Shown here in pieces: positions 1-10,462 of a stretch of DNA of 64,000 nt (the stretch's first letter is position 1; every line of letters begins with the position of its first letter). The translations under genes were made by a program, and so were the position numbers. Origin of the DNA: Calycina herbarum (lineage: Eukaryota; Ascomycota; Leotiomycetes; Helotiales; Pezizellaceae); contig LLEY01000022.1 of NCBI GenBank assembly GCA_001414485.1, forward strand, positions 434,001-498,000, given 5' to 3'. The notes under the pieces are model-generated. The model was not told where the DNA came from and did not search any database. It was given only the letters and a program-made list of their open reading frames with translations.

Positions 1-148
1 CGCTTCCACATGGGACTCAAGGGGTAAAAGCAATCATCGTGAAGGACCAACCTGGTGACGGCGTTTTTGAGAGTGCTTATTTCACCAGATGTGATATAAA
101 ATGGTAGATGAGCCCATAAATTCCCCATACCGTGTTTGAGAAGACATC

Positions 149-385
149 ATGGTGGAAGTGAACAAGAAATCAACACCTATGAAATTCAAGCGCGCTCCAC
201 AAATACAATTTGTTTCCTGGATGAGAAAGGGATGTTCCCAAGGGGGAGAACGGAACTTTACAAGGGTTCATCAAAACACATGTCCAATGTGCGGACGGAA
301 AAACATTTTTCGAAACAGGGTGACGACGTACCTTCATCTATTTCGTGCACACGCAATCCGCCATTGGGCGAGAGATGAAAGTTGA
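149..385 (+). CDS. Possible C2H2-like zinc-finger fragment
   Basis: This is a 78-residue open frame with a C-x2-C-x14-H-x4-H pattern near its C-terminus (Cys at CPMC, His in LHLFRAH). A second frame at 425-622 ends with a CEC...NLEQH stretch that also looks zinc-finger-like. Both could be exons of a gene that begins upstream of the window, joined by an intron around 385-425. No start context or splice pair is convincing. It may be chance, and no function is assigned. Confidence 0.2.
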   Translation: MVEVNKKSTPMKFKRAPQIQFVSWMRKGCSQGGERNFTRVHQNTCPMCGRKNIFRNRVTTYLHLFRAHAIRHWARDES

Positions 386-622
386 TCGAAGGATCCGCCC
401 TTACCGAGAGGCTCAACCTGGCTGGTGGATCATTTCAACTTCATGCCACTTCTGGAGAGTTCAGTTGATGGAGGCTCCAGAAAGCTTTTTTTGGGCGGGC
501 GGAAAGTTCAGATGAAACAACGCAGCCTCACCCTCTCTCCGAAGTTCAGTCCGAACCCCCGATGCGAGTGTGCGAAGAGGCTGGAAACACCTCGCAATTT
601 AGAACAACATGCAAGTCTTTGA

Positions 623-1182
623 ATGATACATTGCGGCGCAACATGTCTCTTTCTGAATCATCTCAGAATAGGATGCGGATAATGATAGGAGTGCAAACCC
701 CCCGCCTAGACCCCGGAATAATCCCGGACAGAGCAACCGAATTGCCGAGAGGCTTCCGAGAAACCGGAAATACAGCTCATAACAATCGATGTTGAGAGCA
801 CATGTCTCAAAAATCTGGGGTCGCGGCTCCCAATCCAGGCAAAATTATTTAGAGAATTCTTTTCGACTAAGAAATTGTAATATCTATCAGTGATAGTTCT
901 GCAGAGGGATAATAACCACCATACGGATAGATCACTCAAAAGGAGTGTGACAAAAAGAAAAAGGCTCTCTACGTTCATTCAAAATCGGTACAATATCGTG
1001 GTGGTTTTTTGTACCTGTCTCTCTGACATTCTCGTTGACAGTCATCAATTATTAGAAAATGTTTCCGGGTTGTATCTCGCTTCTCTTTCTCACCAAGTAT
1101 TGCGTTCACTTAGAACATTGATTTGAAGCTGGGATTTCATGGGGTAGAAGATTATTGCTGTTATGAACCCCTCTCACATACC
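623..1182. other. Intergenic, no gene seen
   Basis: Only short overlapping frames without recognisable motifs lie here. The last ~150 bases are the 3' flank of the minus-strand RING gene that ends at 1183. Confidence 0.5.
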
Positions 1183-1605
1183 TCACTGAAGCTCCACCCT
1201 TAACAAGTCGGCAATTATAAACTCGAGATCATCGACATAAACATCGTTTGTACACATTTGTCGTCCCGCCTTGTCAAACACAACCTCAATCTTGAACAAT
1301 AATCCAGGATAGCCAGGTTCGAACACCATGTTCTCGATCGTATCCTCGTCCATCACCACCGTGTCGATAATTGTCCTACAATAAGGACATACGAACTCAA
1401 TCATCGGGCGAGGAATCGGTTGCCGCCAGTTGTCATCAAGCAGCATGTTTTGCCAGTCAAGAAGACAAGAAAAACACATTTCGTGGCCACATGGTTCTAT
1501 AACTATTTTCTCCCATCTCCATATTTCGAAAAGGTCGTGGCATATGGAACATATTCTCTCCTGGTTGTCGTGTTCTGGCCTGCTGGTTGGAATCTCGTTT
1601 TCCAT
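1183..1605 (-). CDS. RING-finger protein (paralogue 1)
   Basis: This 140-residue protein has a C3HC4-type RING domain near its N-terminus: C-S-I-C, then an acidic/aromatic loop (DLFEIWRWEK), then EPCGHEMCFSC, and CPYC about 30 residues later. RING domains bind two zinc ions and usually recruit an E2 in ubiquitin ligation, so a small E3 ligase or adaptor is likely. The ~65 residues after the RING have no motif I recognise. The start is the ATG 18 codons before the first RING cysteine. It is the first of three minus-strand RING genes spaced over 3.2 kb that share the same zinc-ligand spacing and the W/E-x-x-x-x-PC core. No transmembrane segment is seen. The RING call is firm; its substrate is unknown. 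Confidence 0.75.
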   Translation of the reverse strand: MENEIPTSRPEHDNQERICSICHDLFEIWRWEKIVIEPCGHEMCFSCLLDWQNMLLDDNWRQPIPRPMIEFVCPYCRTIIDTVVMDEDTIENMVFEPGYPGLLFKIEVVFDKAGRQMCTNDVYVDDLEFIIADLLRVELQ

Positions 1606-2199
1606 GGCCTCTGGATGTTGGCGAATTCTTGAATATCTGTGGAATGACGGCAGATATGTTGATGTTTAGAAGAAATTTGTACGAGAATCAAATGGAAAGA
1701 GGGGATGGGGAGAAAGATAAATAGGCGCTCGAAGAGGTGTCCGCTAAGCGAGAGAGAATGGAAACACAAGGAGGTCAAAGAAACCATGTTACAGACACCT
1801 CTCGATCAAGGTTAAATCAGACCTTCTCCCACATCCTCGCCCTTTGCCTATCTAATATTCACGGCTTTGAGACTGTGCCATGGTAATAATGTGAAACCTT
1901 GATATTTCTAAATATTCATTGGGAGAATCTGTTCTGCGTCATTTCACAGAACACCAGAATACCTGTTCCATTCCCCATCACGTCAGATTCAAGGAATACT
2001 AGACAAATGAAGGCTGATTGGCTGCATTCCAATATCCAGTGCAGACTTCTTGTCTAAAGATTGACTCGTGGGCAGTTATCAGATGTTTTTCACTGGGAAA
2101 GAGATAGCATTACTCTCTCAATACTCGGAAATTGAAGCTCAAAGGTAATTGGCTGGAACAGGTGTCTATTAAGCAACTACAAGATCTAAAATATAGATC
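1606..2199. other. Intergenic, no gene seen
   Basis: This is the promoter side of RING paralogue 1 and the 3' side of RING paralogue 2. Short overlapping frames only; no RNA gene or repeat was recognised. Confidence 0.5.
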
Positions 2200-3270
2200 T
2201 CAGGAGTTCGATTCAACGTTGAAGTTTCCATTTCCATCGTTCTTTCGCTCCATCAACTTCTTAGCCAAGTAATAAATCTTAACATCGGTACTTCGAAATT
2301 TCTCCAAGGAACTGGGAAGTAGAGGAGGAAGATCTAAAGTTTTCGGATAACACTCCAACAACTTTCTAAGTAAAGAAAAGAGACCCGAAGTTCTTTCCGG
2401 GTATCTATCCACCGCCTTGAAGTAAGTAAGCCTGACTTTCTCAAGCAGATCCGAGTAATCCTCTATGCTTATACTTTTAACTATCTCATCCTCCGCAAAA
2501 TTAAATTCCCAGATAGGTCTGTTGCAAAAAGGATGGCAACTAGGACAAGTCAAAGGCAAAGTCTTCTCCAAAGTTTCTTGTAAATAATCAAGAATACAGG
2601 TAAGGCAAACTTTATGTCCGCATGGGCTTAAAAGTGCTTCCTTCCCTTTCCAATTTCTATAGAGATCGTGACATTGAACACAAACTCTCTGAGGCTCATT
2701 GATTTCATTATGGAGAGATTCGAAAGTCTTTCCAGGCCCACCGTCAGTTTCACATGCCTGAAGACATGTTTGACTGAAGTCACAACTCTCCCCTTTCGAC
2801 TCCAAAGCGGTGGTCGGGATCTCTGTGTTCTCTGGATCATCCGAGCTGTTTGAAATTTCTCCATGAACGGGCTCTTCATCGTCTGCCCGTTCTGTTTCAA
2901 TAGAGTTGACCAGAGTTGTCGTAGACTCTAGCGCATGCATATTTTCCAACGTCATGGTTTCCGAGGTGCTGGTGGAAGCTTGATGGTTTTCCATAGCCTC
3001 TGGTACAGCAGAGTTGGCAATAGAGGAATCAACTGTATCAACCCTGATCAAAGCAGGACTCAAGAGAACATCTCCTGCTACGGCCACCAGCTCGCTGGCG
3101 ATATTGGCGTTATTAGGTGGTTGAAGGTGTTTGCGAAAGATCTTTCGGTATGATCCATCGCTATGTTTGATAGTCCTTTCGACCAGGTGGTGATATTGTT
3201 GTGTTGTATGCTGTTCGCTAGATTGGTTATTGCGATTATGCTGATCATCATTTCCTACGAAACTCGACAT
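2200..3270 (-). CDS. RING-finger protein (paralogue 2)
   Basis: This is an intact 356-residue protein. Residues 1-190 are low-complexity and polar (Q/N-rich start, then S/T/E-rich, acidic) and are probably disordered. A C3HC4 RING follows: CVQC, HDLYRNWKGKEALLSPC, GHKVCLTC and CPSC. About 100 residues at the C-terminus (EDYSDLLEKVRLTYFKAV onward) look helical. An E3 ubiquitin ligase role follows from the family. It resembles paralogue 1 in the RING, and resembles the broken paralogue at 3814-4288 in its start (MS-F-GN--QHN, then TIKHSDGSYRKIF), its RING and even its upstream sequence, so it is part of a tandem duplication. It appears to be the full-length member. The substrate is unknown. Confidence 0.75.
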   Translation of the reverse strand: MSSFVGNDDQHNRNNQSSEQHTTQQYHHLVERTIKHSDGSYRKIFRKHLQPPNNANIASELVAVAGDVLLSPALIRVDTVDSSIANSAVPEAMENHQASTSTSETMTLENMHALESTTTLVNSIETERADDEEPVHGEISNSSDDPENTEIPTTALESKGESCDFSQTCLQACETDGGPGKTFESLHNEINEPQRVCVQCHDLYRNWKGKEALLSPCGHKVCLTCILDYLQETLEKTLPLTCPSCHPFCNRPIWEFNFAEDEIVKSISIEDYSDLLEKVRLTYFKAVDRYPERTSGLFSLLRKLLECYPKTLDLPPLLPSSLEKFRSTDVKIYYLAKKLMERKNDGNGNFNVESNS

Positions 3271-3813
3271 GTTTGTTGAAGTTGTGTTGTTGTAACTGTA
3301 AGCGATGCAGATTGGGCGTTGGTTGGAAGAAAAGGATCAAGAGAAACCGCTCTTCAAGTTCGAGAAGTATTTGTACCCGTGAAAAGTCTCTGAATCGTGT
3401 GGCAAAGTATTCATGTATGAATGGTATTGAGTATTCTGTGATTCATTCTTGGATCTCAGCGAGAACGACAAAACACTCCCTCGATGGCACCATAATAGAG
3501 CCACCCACCTCGTGGCTTCACAAAGTTATGTTTAAGGGAATTCATACGAGCTTTTTCAAGATTCTTTGAGATAAACTCTAAGCTTTGCAATTTTCACATA
3601 ACCTCTGAACCCCGTTCGTTGAGAAAATCGAGGAAGTAACTTTCTACACCTGGAACAGTAATTATAATTACAATTTAAAGTAGCAGGTGCCGCGATGCCT
3701 ACTTCTCTTGCACCTGATGTAGAAAACTGTGTTTATCATTGAGCCTAACTAACTCAGCCCATCAGTCCTCGAACTACAGAAAATCTACCCGAGACCCAAT
3801 ACCATCAAACCCA
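3271..3813. other. Intergenic, duplicated promoter region
   Basis: The bases just upstream of RING paralogue 2 (about 3271-3480) resemble those upstream of the third copy (about 4289-4460), including a GTTGTTG run after the start and a shared TAGCAAAGTGTTC/TGGCAAAGTATTC stretch. The tandem duplication therefore included the promoter. No other gene is seen. Confidence 0.45.
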
Positions 3814-4288
3814 TTATCTCCCCCGTTTCCTCCACCACAACCTCGTCAAAATATTAGAAATCCCCAACCAGCCATCCGGCCACCTCGTCTGCGAAATTAA
3901 ATTCACGGAATAAGCATCCTCAATAAGCGCAGCATACCCCTCATTCCCAACTCTCTCCCTCAAACCCTCAACAACCACATCACTCATCTCTACCTTCTGA
4001 GTTTCATTCCTACAACCAGGACATTTGAGCGGTTTGTTAGTATCGATTGCGGTATTTATTATTGCAATTGTGCATGTGAAACATAACGAGTGATGACATG
4101 GGGAGAGGCTTATTTCCTTCCATGCCCAAGCTGAGTAGGGTTGGTGGTAGATGCGACAGTTGTCTAGGGGTTCGAGGTAGGAAGACGTGGCGGTATGAGC
4201 TATCGGTGTGTTTGGTTGTGAGGTTGATGAGATTGCGTGATGTATGGTCTTGGTTGTGTTGGCTGTTATTTCCCGTGAAACGAGACAT
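3814..4288 (-). pseudogene. RING-finger pseudogene (paralogue 3)
   Basis: The start (MSRFTGNNSQHNQ, then LTTKHTDSSYRHVF) matches the N-terminus of the 356-residue RING protein. The RING follows about 10 residues later in the +1 frame (CRIYH, then WKEISLSPCHHSLCFTC and CPGC), running to a stop at 3814-3816. Compared with paralogue 2 there is a frameshift near 4140-4190, loss of roughly 120 linker residues, and the second zinc cysteine has become tyrosine (C-x-x-C to C-x-x-Y). That last change is a TGC-to-TAC type transition, consistent with RIP on the opposite strand. The C-terminal helix region is still recognisable. I see no in-frame ATG for the RING frame. An unusual intron could in principle rejoin the frames, but the lost ligand argues for decay. 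Confidence 0.65.
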
Positions 4289-4432
4289 GTCTGTAGTAGT
4301 TTTGTTGTTGGGCTTGAGAAAAATTGTAGCGGAGTAGTAGGGTGTGGAAGTGTATGACGAAGCAGAAGAGAAAGACCTTTGGAGTTGTGAGATATACTTA
4401 TCTATGTTGAAACTCCATGAACCATGTAGCAA

Positions 4433-4932
4433 AGTGTTCTTAGACTGAATAGTATTATTCTTTCTGTGTTTCTTCTACTCTGTGCTGTACAATCAGTACT
4501 GAAGTAGGTATAGAAGTTCCAATCAAGAAACCCAGGTTAGTGACCCCGAATGTATAGCAATACAGTTGCGATGTGATTCTTGCCCACCCAACCAAAGCTA
4601 ATGTAAATTTCCACATGAACCTATCAGGCCCAGCCATACATATCGGTCATAACTTCGTAAAAGACTTTCATATGCTTTGTCCCTTCGGTTGCCCAATCCC
4701 AAAATATATCCCACCCGTATCATCACTTCCTCGGTCGACAATTTGTTCTTCGTATATGGTGGGACACCGTCGAAGGGAGCATCCAAAATCCAGTACGCCA
4801 ACACCAAAACAATATCCATCATCTTTGTATCGACAATTTGTTACTCGTGCACAGCGAGTGAACGGTTCGAGTACCTAGGCTGCTCCTCCTTCTACCGCCT
4901 CGAATACCATTCACATCACCCGCTCCAACCCT
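4433..4932. other. Intergenic, no gene seen
   Basis: Several short frames overlap on both strands. None has a motif or a likely start context. Confidence 0.45.
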
Positions 4933-5268
4933 TCACTTCCCCTCCCCATAACTGCTAGGCTCAGCAACAACCCCCTCGACAATCACACCCACCCCGACAA
5001 TCTCCGTGAACCCCTTCTCTTCTCCCACCTCGTTTCTAGCCAACTCCGGTCTTAGCTGCTGCTTAACATAATGTTCTCTCTTCAAATCCTCCCGGTCCCA
5101 ACTCATTTTCCTCGCACTACTTGGTCTCCAGGTTTCATTGGGACTATGCATATGCTCACCAATGGAGTTTCGTCTTCGATCGGGGATGGCAACACAGACA
5201 GGTGTATCTTTGTCTTGGTACGAGGGTGGAGAGGAGGAGAGGTCGGTGGTTTTCGTTTGAGTGGCCAT
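4933..5268 (-). CDS. Small hydrophilic protein, unknown function
   Basis: This is a 111-residue single-exon frame. It is serine-rich at the start, then has an R-K-M-S-W-D-R-E-D-L-K-R core (residues about 52-64), then K-G-F-T-E and a hydrophobic GVGVIVEGVVAE end. The basic-W-acidic core followed by a GFTE motif recalls a family of short uncharacterised ascomycete proteins with R-x-S-W-x-x-E-D-x-K motifs; this is recall, not a search. No signal peptide or transmembrane helix is seen. The start is the first ATG in frame (MATQTKTTD). Function is unknown. Confidence 0.5.
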   Translation of the reverse strand: MATQTKTTDLSSSPPSYQDKDTPVCVAIPDRRRNSIGEHMHSPNETWRPSSARKMSWDREDLKREHYVKQQLRPELARNEVGEEKGFTEIVGVGVIVEGVVAEPSSYGEGK

Positions 5269-6216
5269 TTGATTCGTTTGTTGTTGTGTTTAGTTTTCTG
5301 AAGCAAAGGTGTATTGTTAGCAGCGTACAACATACCATAGGTCTCAAGGGAAGGAAGAACTAACCTGTATTTGATTTCTCAAGATGGTGTACAACCATCA
5401 CATATTGCAACCCAGGCTCTCTAAATATACGCATCCCCTCTTCCCAAAGTGGCGAACAGAATGGAACATCAGACCATACACCCGCCCCCGGGTCGATTGT
5501 AACACGAGAACAAAGGCCGAGAGCTTTCCGTTGACGCAGCCTGTTGGGCCAGATTCGGTGGAGATAACATGACTTCAATGCTGGAACAGCAGATCATGAC
5601 GAGAGGGAGAGGCGTCGCAGAATTCTGATTGGCAGTATTCGTGATGGTGGGATGGAAACAAACAGTTGGCATCGATTCAGGGTGGGAGGCTTTCCAGCCC
5701 GTTTGTTCCGGTTCCAGGCTTTCTCGCTTAACGAACCAACCCCTGAAAGTGCGGGGAAGTGAATGATTTACATCAAGGGATCTCCTCATCCATGTCACCA
5801 CTTCAACAACTTATATTTAGAAAGCGTTGCACCCTGTTGGAATTGAAAACGAACCAATGGGAATTGTTTTTCAGCACAATTAATGAGGATGGAGAGGTTT
5901 TGAAATTTTCTTAGTATTTTTTTGCATTATTCAACAAGGAAATGCCGGGGCTCTAAAAGGATCTATCATTCCAATTGAAGACCAAATTCTGACAGAAAGC
6001 TGAGTAGCACCCGAGAAGGTAGACAAATATGACGCCGCGCTATGCTGGGTATGACGATTATAAACAAAGAGAAGGGATCATGGTATGCTAAAAGCAACCA
6101 GATTGCGATTGAAAAAGGAAAAGAGTTGTACAATGGATACACCACAAGATAGTCCGATGTGAGTGGGAGAGTTGTGGTATGAGACGTGGAGAACAAAAAA
6201 ACAATCATTTTGTTCT
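5269..6216. other. Intergenic, no gene seen
   Basis: This holds the upstream side of the small protein gene and the 3' flank of the FHA gene. Frames at 5360-5801 lack motifs. The minus-strand frame that runs on to 5966 is read-through of the last FHA-gene intron and is not coding. Confidence 0.5.
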
Positions 6217-7825
6217 TCAAGGGGTGCGAGGGCGCTTCCAGTAGTATTGCTATTTGCATGATTAGCCCCCATTCATGTAATGGAAACTGGGGTGTATTTA
6301 CCTTGTGTTGCTTGCGGCAATTTCTCAGACTTGGTTTTCTCAGGCCATCAACAACAGCTGCTCTTCGTTGCTCATCCATATCCATGTCTGGGATGTAATA
6401 GTATTCGCTCTCCAATGGCTTTCCTGCTGCATCCTTTCCTTCTCGGTGAATCTTTCCAATAGAAGGCGCAGCATCGAGAACCTTGCAAAGTTGGCCTTTG
6501 GTGAGATCTTTGTCTGCATTTCCTCCTTTCAGATCTGCTGGAAGGTGATTCATAATCACAGACAATGGCGTAGAGGAGAGTCGTGAGAATGCGAGTTGGT
6601 TAACAACATGATTGACGATTGGAACTGCTCTTGCTTCGCTGATGCTCTCGGGGATCGAAGTAGGTTTGGAAGTGTTGGTGGATTTTTTGGTTCGTGGCAT
6701 TTCTGGTGATCCGGTCGCAGTAAAAGAGGCCATGCGAGAGGAGATGTTAGCTCCGAAGGGTCCGAATGAGTGTACGATAGGATCGTTTTCTTCATCGGGG
6801 TCTTGTTCCTCTTCCTCCTCGTCTTCGGGTTCACTGAGATCACTCGAGTGACCATCTCCAAGAGGAGCTGGAAATGATGTTGCAGCTTGCGTAGATATCA
6901 TCGAGGCTCCAACATCGACCCCCAATTCGTTTTCTGGTGAAGGGGAGGCCGAATCTTCATACACCTTGACCACACTTGGTTCTATATCATCCGAGAACAG
7001 GTTGGCTAAGTTAGTTGCAGACATGCTTGGTCCAGCAGGAGTTGGAGAGACTGGCGACTCGAGACGAGCTTGTCCACGTTGTAACGGACTCGAATGAATG
7101 ACTTGGCCGCGAGCATTGACTGCTGTAACGCGAGCTCTAGTTGGTGAGTTCTCATCGTCCCATGAAGAGTCGGCCCCAATTGATGATTCTTTACGATCAA
7201 CTACACCTGGCCATGCGATCAACACACGCGCGTCTTGGACATCCAGCATTATCTCGGCGTATTCGGTCGCGGAGGTGAAAGTGTCGTCCTTGGCCAATTC
7301 CCATGTTCTTCCCTGGCAGTGTACCTTGACCCCATTCCAACCTTTGCATACTATCTCCACCTTGTTAGGTTCGAGGGGGACGGACGCGGGAATGTATCTA
7401 GCTTCGACGTGGACGCGTGAAATGAGTCGATTGGCGGATAATTGGTAGTTGGAGGAGGTACTGGATCTGCCCATTCGCAAAGTGTCTCCATTCTCTGATA
7501 GGTGAACAGAGGGGACATCAGAGAGTGGAGCTCTTTCCGAGATTGAAGAGTGGGCTCGATGCGAACTCGGTCTCCCTTGAGCGCGTGGAGGGGACGAGGA
7601 GAGGATCCCTGTAGTTGAGGTTGGAATTGGAGTTGGGTATTTGGTGTATGCTGCTTCTCTTCGGGAGAAGGAGGATTGAGCTCGTCTTTTGGAAGGTCGA
7701 GGGAGTCCTGGGGAAGACGAGAGTGGCTCGAAAGCGGGAAGCAATGATGGAGCGGGACGCTTTACTCCAGCAACTGGAGGAAAACTCGAGAGAGAATTCA
7801 TCCTGCTTGGAGAGGAGTCCATCAT
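6217..7825 (-). CDS. FHA-domain protein, Tos4/Plm2-like
   Basis: Two exons, 7825-6302 and 6249-6217, encode 518 residues. The 52-nt intron (6301-6250) begins GTAAAT, has a CTAAT branch sequence and ends TAG. Without splicing the frame runs on to 5966 with unrelated sequence; spliced, it ends QYYWKRPRTP. The N-terminus is a disordered S/P-rich region. An FHA domain covers about residues 110-205, with GRS at 119-121 and SRVH at 136-139, the expected phosphothreonine-binding residues. An acidic linker follows, then a C-terminal winged-helix-like region (LSVIMNHLPADL to EYYYIPDMDMDE). This arrangement matches fungal Tos4/Plm2-type chromatin proteins that act in G1/S and DNA-damage transcription. 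The role is inferred from that family. Confidence 0.75.
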
Positions 7826-9002
7826 GGCAGGCCACTGCTAGAGGGCCAGTTTCCAACAGCAAGCACCGTTCTACGCGGTACGTAAAAAGCGCGAGCTGGT
7901 AGAGGAGAGGTCGCGTCGACTCGTATAATTGATATCGACTGAATTGAAAGTCGGACGGGAGGTTTCGAGGAGCACCAAGGAATTGAAAATGAAGTTGGGA
8001 TTTGGAAAAATATTTGGAAAAGGTGAGGAGTTGAAGGTCATGAAGAAGGTCGCCGGGCCATTAAGAGAGTGGATTGTCGCGCCTGGTGTTCCAGCGCGTT
8101 GAAAAATCGCTTAAGCTTGGGCAGGGCAGGGCAGGGAATGACGTGCAGCGAACGCTTTTTTATACTTCCCCCAGCCTGCAAAAAGTCCGTTTAAGTTGGT
8201 GAGAATTGGTGAGTGGATTTAAATATTGAAAGAAAATATTTTGATCAATTATATTTTTGGTAAAGTTGATCAATGGTTGCGTGGGAGTTTAGTCAACGCG
8301 TTGTTGGATCCCAATGAGGCATCTCGTCTTATCCCGACGGAGGCTGGGAAGTGGTAAAAACGCGAGCAAGTCCCGCTCTCTACACGCGCTGAGACAAGCA
8401 CTCCGAACGTGCCATTTGTTCAGAGAATGTAATTGTTCTCGGCTTCTGACTCCATCACGCATCCACCGTGCATGCATATCTTCTTCCAAGTTTTTTCTTC
8501 TGCAGAAAGAGGAGAAATGTTGCGCGGTGGGTGGGTGGTGATGGCTGGCCGAGGTGAAAGCGGTGTGAGTGAGTATAAAGTTATCCCCGCACTTGTGCAA
8601 TTAGTGTGCAATTAGTGTGCAACCATCACGTGCTCCTATTCCCTTCCAAAAAGATTGTTTACAGTTTAGAAAACCAATGCAAGACGGAAAATACATCCCT
8701 TTTACCCCCACGCAGATTTCGAAAACTACCTACAGCTTCAAAATTGTTGCAGTGCAAAACAAAATTTCATTGCCCAAGGTGATGGAGGGGTAGGTTTTGC
8801 TGAGTAATAAAGCGGGGCGGACAAAAGACAAAAGAGGAAAGGCCTCGGATCGGGAAAACAGTTTTTCCTGTTAGAAAAAAATTAACCAAACGACTTTGCG
8901 GGCAGATAGACTCCACAGCTTGAACATTTCACGATTGCGCCGACCGCAACCAAACGACCCTCAACCTCACGACTGCAATCCACCGTTGCGCCGATCCATA
9001 CA
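7826..9002. other. Divergent promoter region, no gene seen
   Basis: This stretch separates the minus-strand FHA gene from the plus-strand L1-domain gene. Frames at 8289-8615 overlap on both strands with no motif. A short GGGCA tandem (GGGCAGGGCAGGGCAGGG) lies near 8115-8135. Confidence 0.5.
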
Positions 9003-10225
9003 ATGGCACCGAATTCAAAGCCATTGACCACCAAGGTCGAGAGCGGCTCACCCTATCAGCTCAGTTCCGAGCAGGTATGAATTCTTCTGAGCTTCCAGAG
9101 AAATCACCAAGTACTAATGTGCACCAGGTACTTAAAGCATCGAAAGCTCTCCTCAACCACATGGGAGCGGTGAAGAAGGAGGCATCAAATACAAATGAGA
9201 AGAAGAGCTTGATCGCGGACGAGGAGGACGATGAGACGGCCACCCCAGTTTGGCTCACTCTCTCCACCAAAAAGCACATCGTCGACAAGAAGCGCCTGAA
9301 GCCTAGCAAGATCGCGATTCCTCACTCCCTCAACTCCTCCGAGAACACAACTATATGCCTCATCACTGCCGATCCCCAACGACAATACAAAGATATTGTT
9401 GCGTCTCCCGCATTTCCATCTGCCCTCGGCGTTAGAATCACCAAGGTCGTGGGAATTGAGAAGATCAAGTCAAAATACAACCAATACGAGAACCAAAGAA
9501 AACTCAAGTCAGAGCACGACATTTTCTTAGCTGATGAGCGCATTGTTACCTATTTGCCAAAGCACCTCGGAAAGACTTTATACAAAGGCACAGCCAAAAG
9601 ACCAATTCCAGTTTCCCTTACTTCTGCCGTCTCAAGAACAAGCACCCGCACAAAAGGACCCGACAGTGTTGGAACCCCACAAAAGGTAGCACAAGAGATC
9701 GAGAAGGCACTTGGAGGAACTTCCGTATACTTGTCGCCAACCGCATCTACATCCATTAGGATCGGTTACTCCAACTGGGATGCGCAAAAACTCGCAGAAA
9801 ATATTGAAGCTGCCGCCAACGCCCTGATTGAGAAGCATGTTCCGCAAAAATGGAGAGGTGTCAAGGCTTTGCACGTCAAAGGCGAATCTACCGCTGCACT
9901 TCCAATCTGGCTGGCCGATGAGCTGTGGGTCGATGAGAAGGATATCTTGAACGAGGAACAGGCAGAGGAGGTCGCCAAGGCAAATGTTGGAAAGAAGCGC
10001 AAAGCAGTTGAGCAAGTGGATGCGGAGGCCGCGAAGACAGAAAAAGTCAAGACACCAAAGAAGCAAAAGATCGTCCCAGAAAGCAACGACGATACTTTGG
10101 ATAAGGAAATCGCTTTACGGAAGGAAAAGTTGAAGAAACAAAAGGAGGAGGCAGCTAAGGACGTGGTTGACGATGTCCCCAAGGCATCGAAAAAGGCCAA
10201 GAAGGCGAAGAGAGTATCTACTTGA
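9003..10225 (+). CDS. Ribosomal L1-domain nucleolar protein (Cic1/Utp30-like)
   Basis: Exon 1 is 9003-9074 (24 codons, MAPNSKPLTTKVESG...) and exon 2 is 9128-10225. The 53-nt intron starts GTATGA and ends CACCAG. The product is 389 residues. Residues ~25-270 form a ribosomal L1-like fold (ALLNHMGAVKKE, then SIRIGYSNWDAQKLAENIEAA, then VKALHVKGESTAALPIW). The tail is strongly basic and coiled-coil-like with many K/E/A repeats and KKAKKAKR, a likely nucleolar signal. This matches eukaryotic RSL1D1/Cic1/Utp30 proteins, which bind pre-rRNA during subunit assembly. The frame without the intron would begin at an internal ATG and lose the N-terminus, so the spliced start is preferred. I cannot separate Cic1 from Utp30 by eye. 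Confidence 0.85.
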
Positions 10226-10462
10226 AGACCTGTTGGTGATGTTTAGATTGTCAATGCATTTATGGGCGTCTCGGAGTACGGAAGGAGATGGTAGTTTATG
10301 ACTCTGTAGCGTTGGAAGAAAATGTATATTCTCTTTTTGAAATGCTTGCTATACATCAAAAAGTCAGACATCATTTGGGGAAATTTGTTGTTGATAAATA
10401 TCCCGTGCCAATAATACAATTTGGTATTCAATTCAAAAACGCCCTATGCTACCCATAAAACA

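Noticed and set aside
5966..6216. Extension of the FHA protein beyond 6302
   Set aside because: The read-through sequence is hydrophobic and unlike the family. A clean GT-AG intron restores a QYYWKRPR ending.
9550..10200. Minus-strand frames of 144 codons
   Set aside because: Both are antisense to the L1-domain gene and have no motif.
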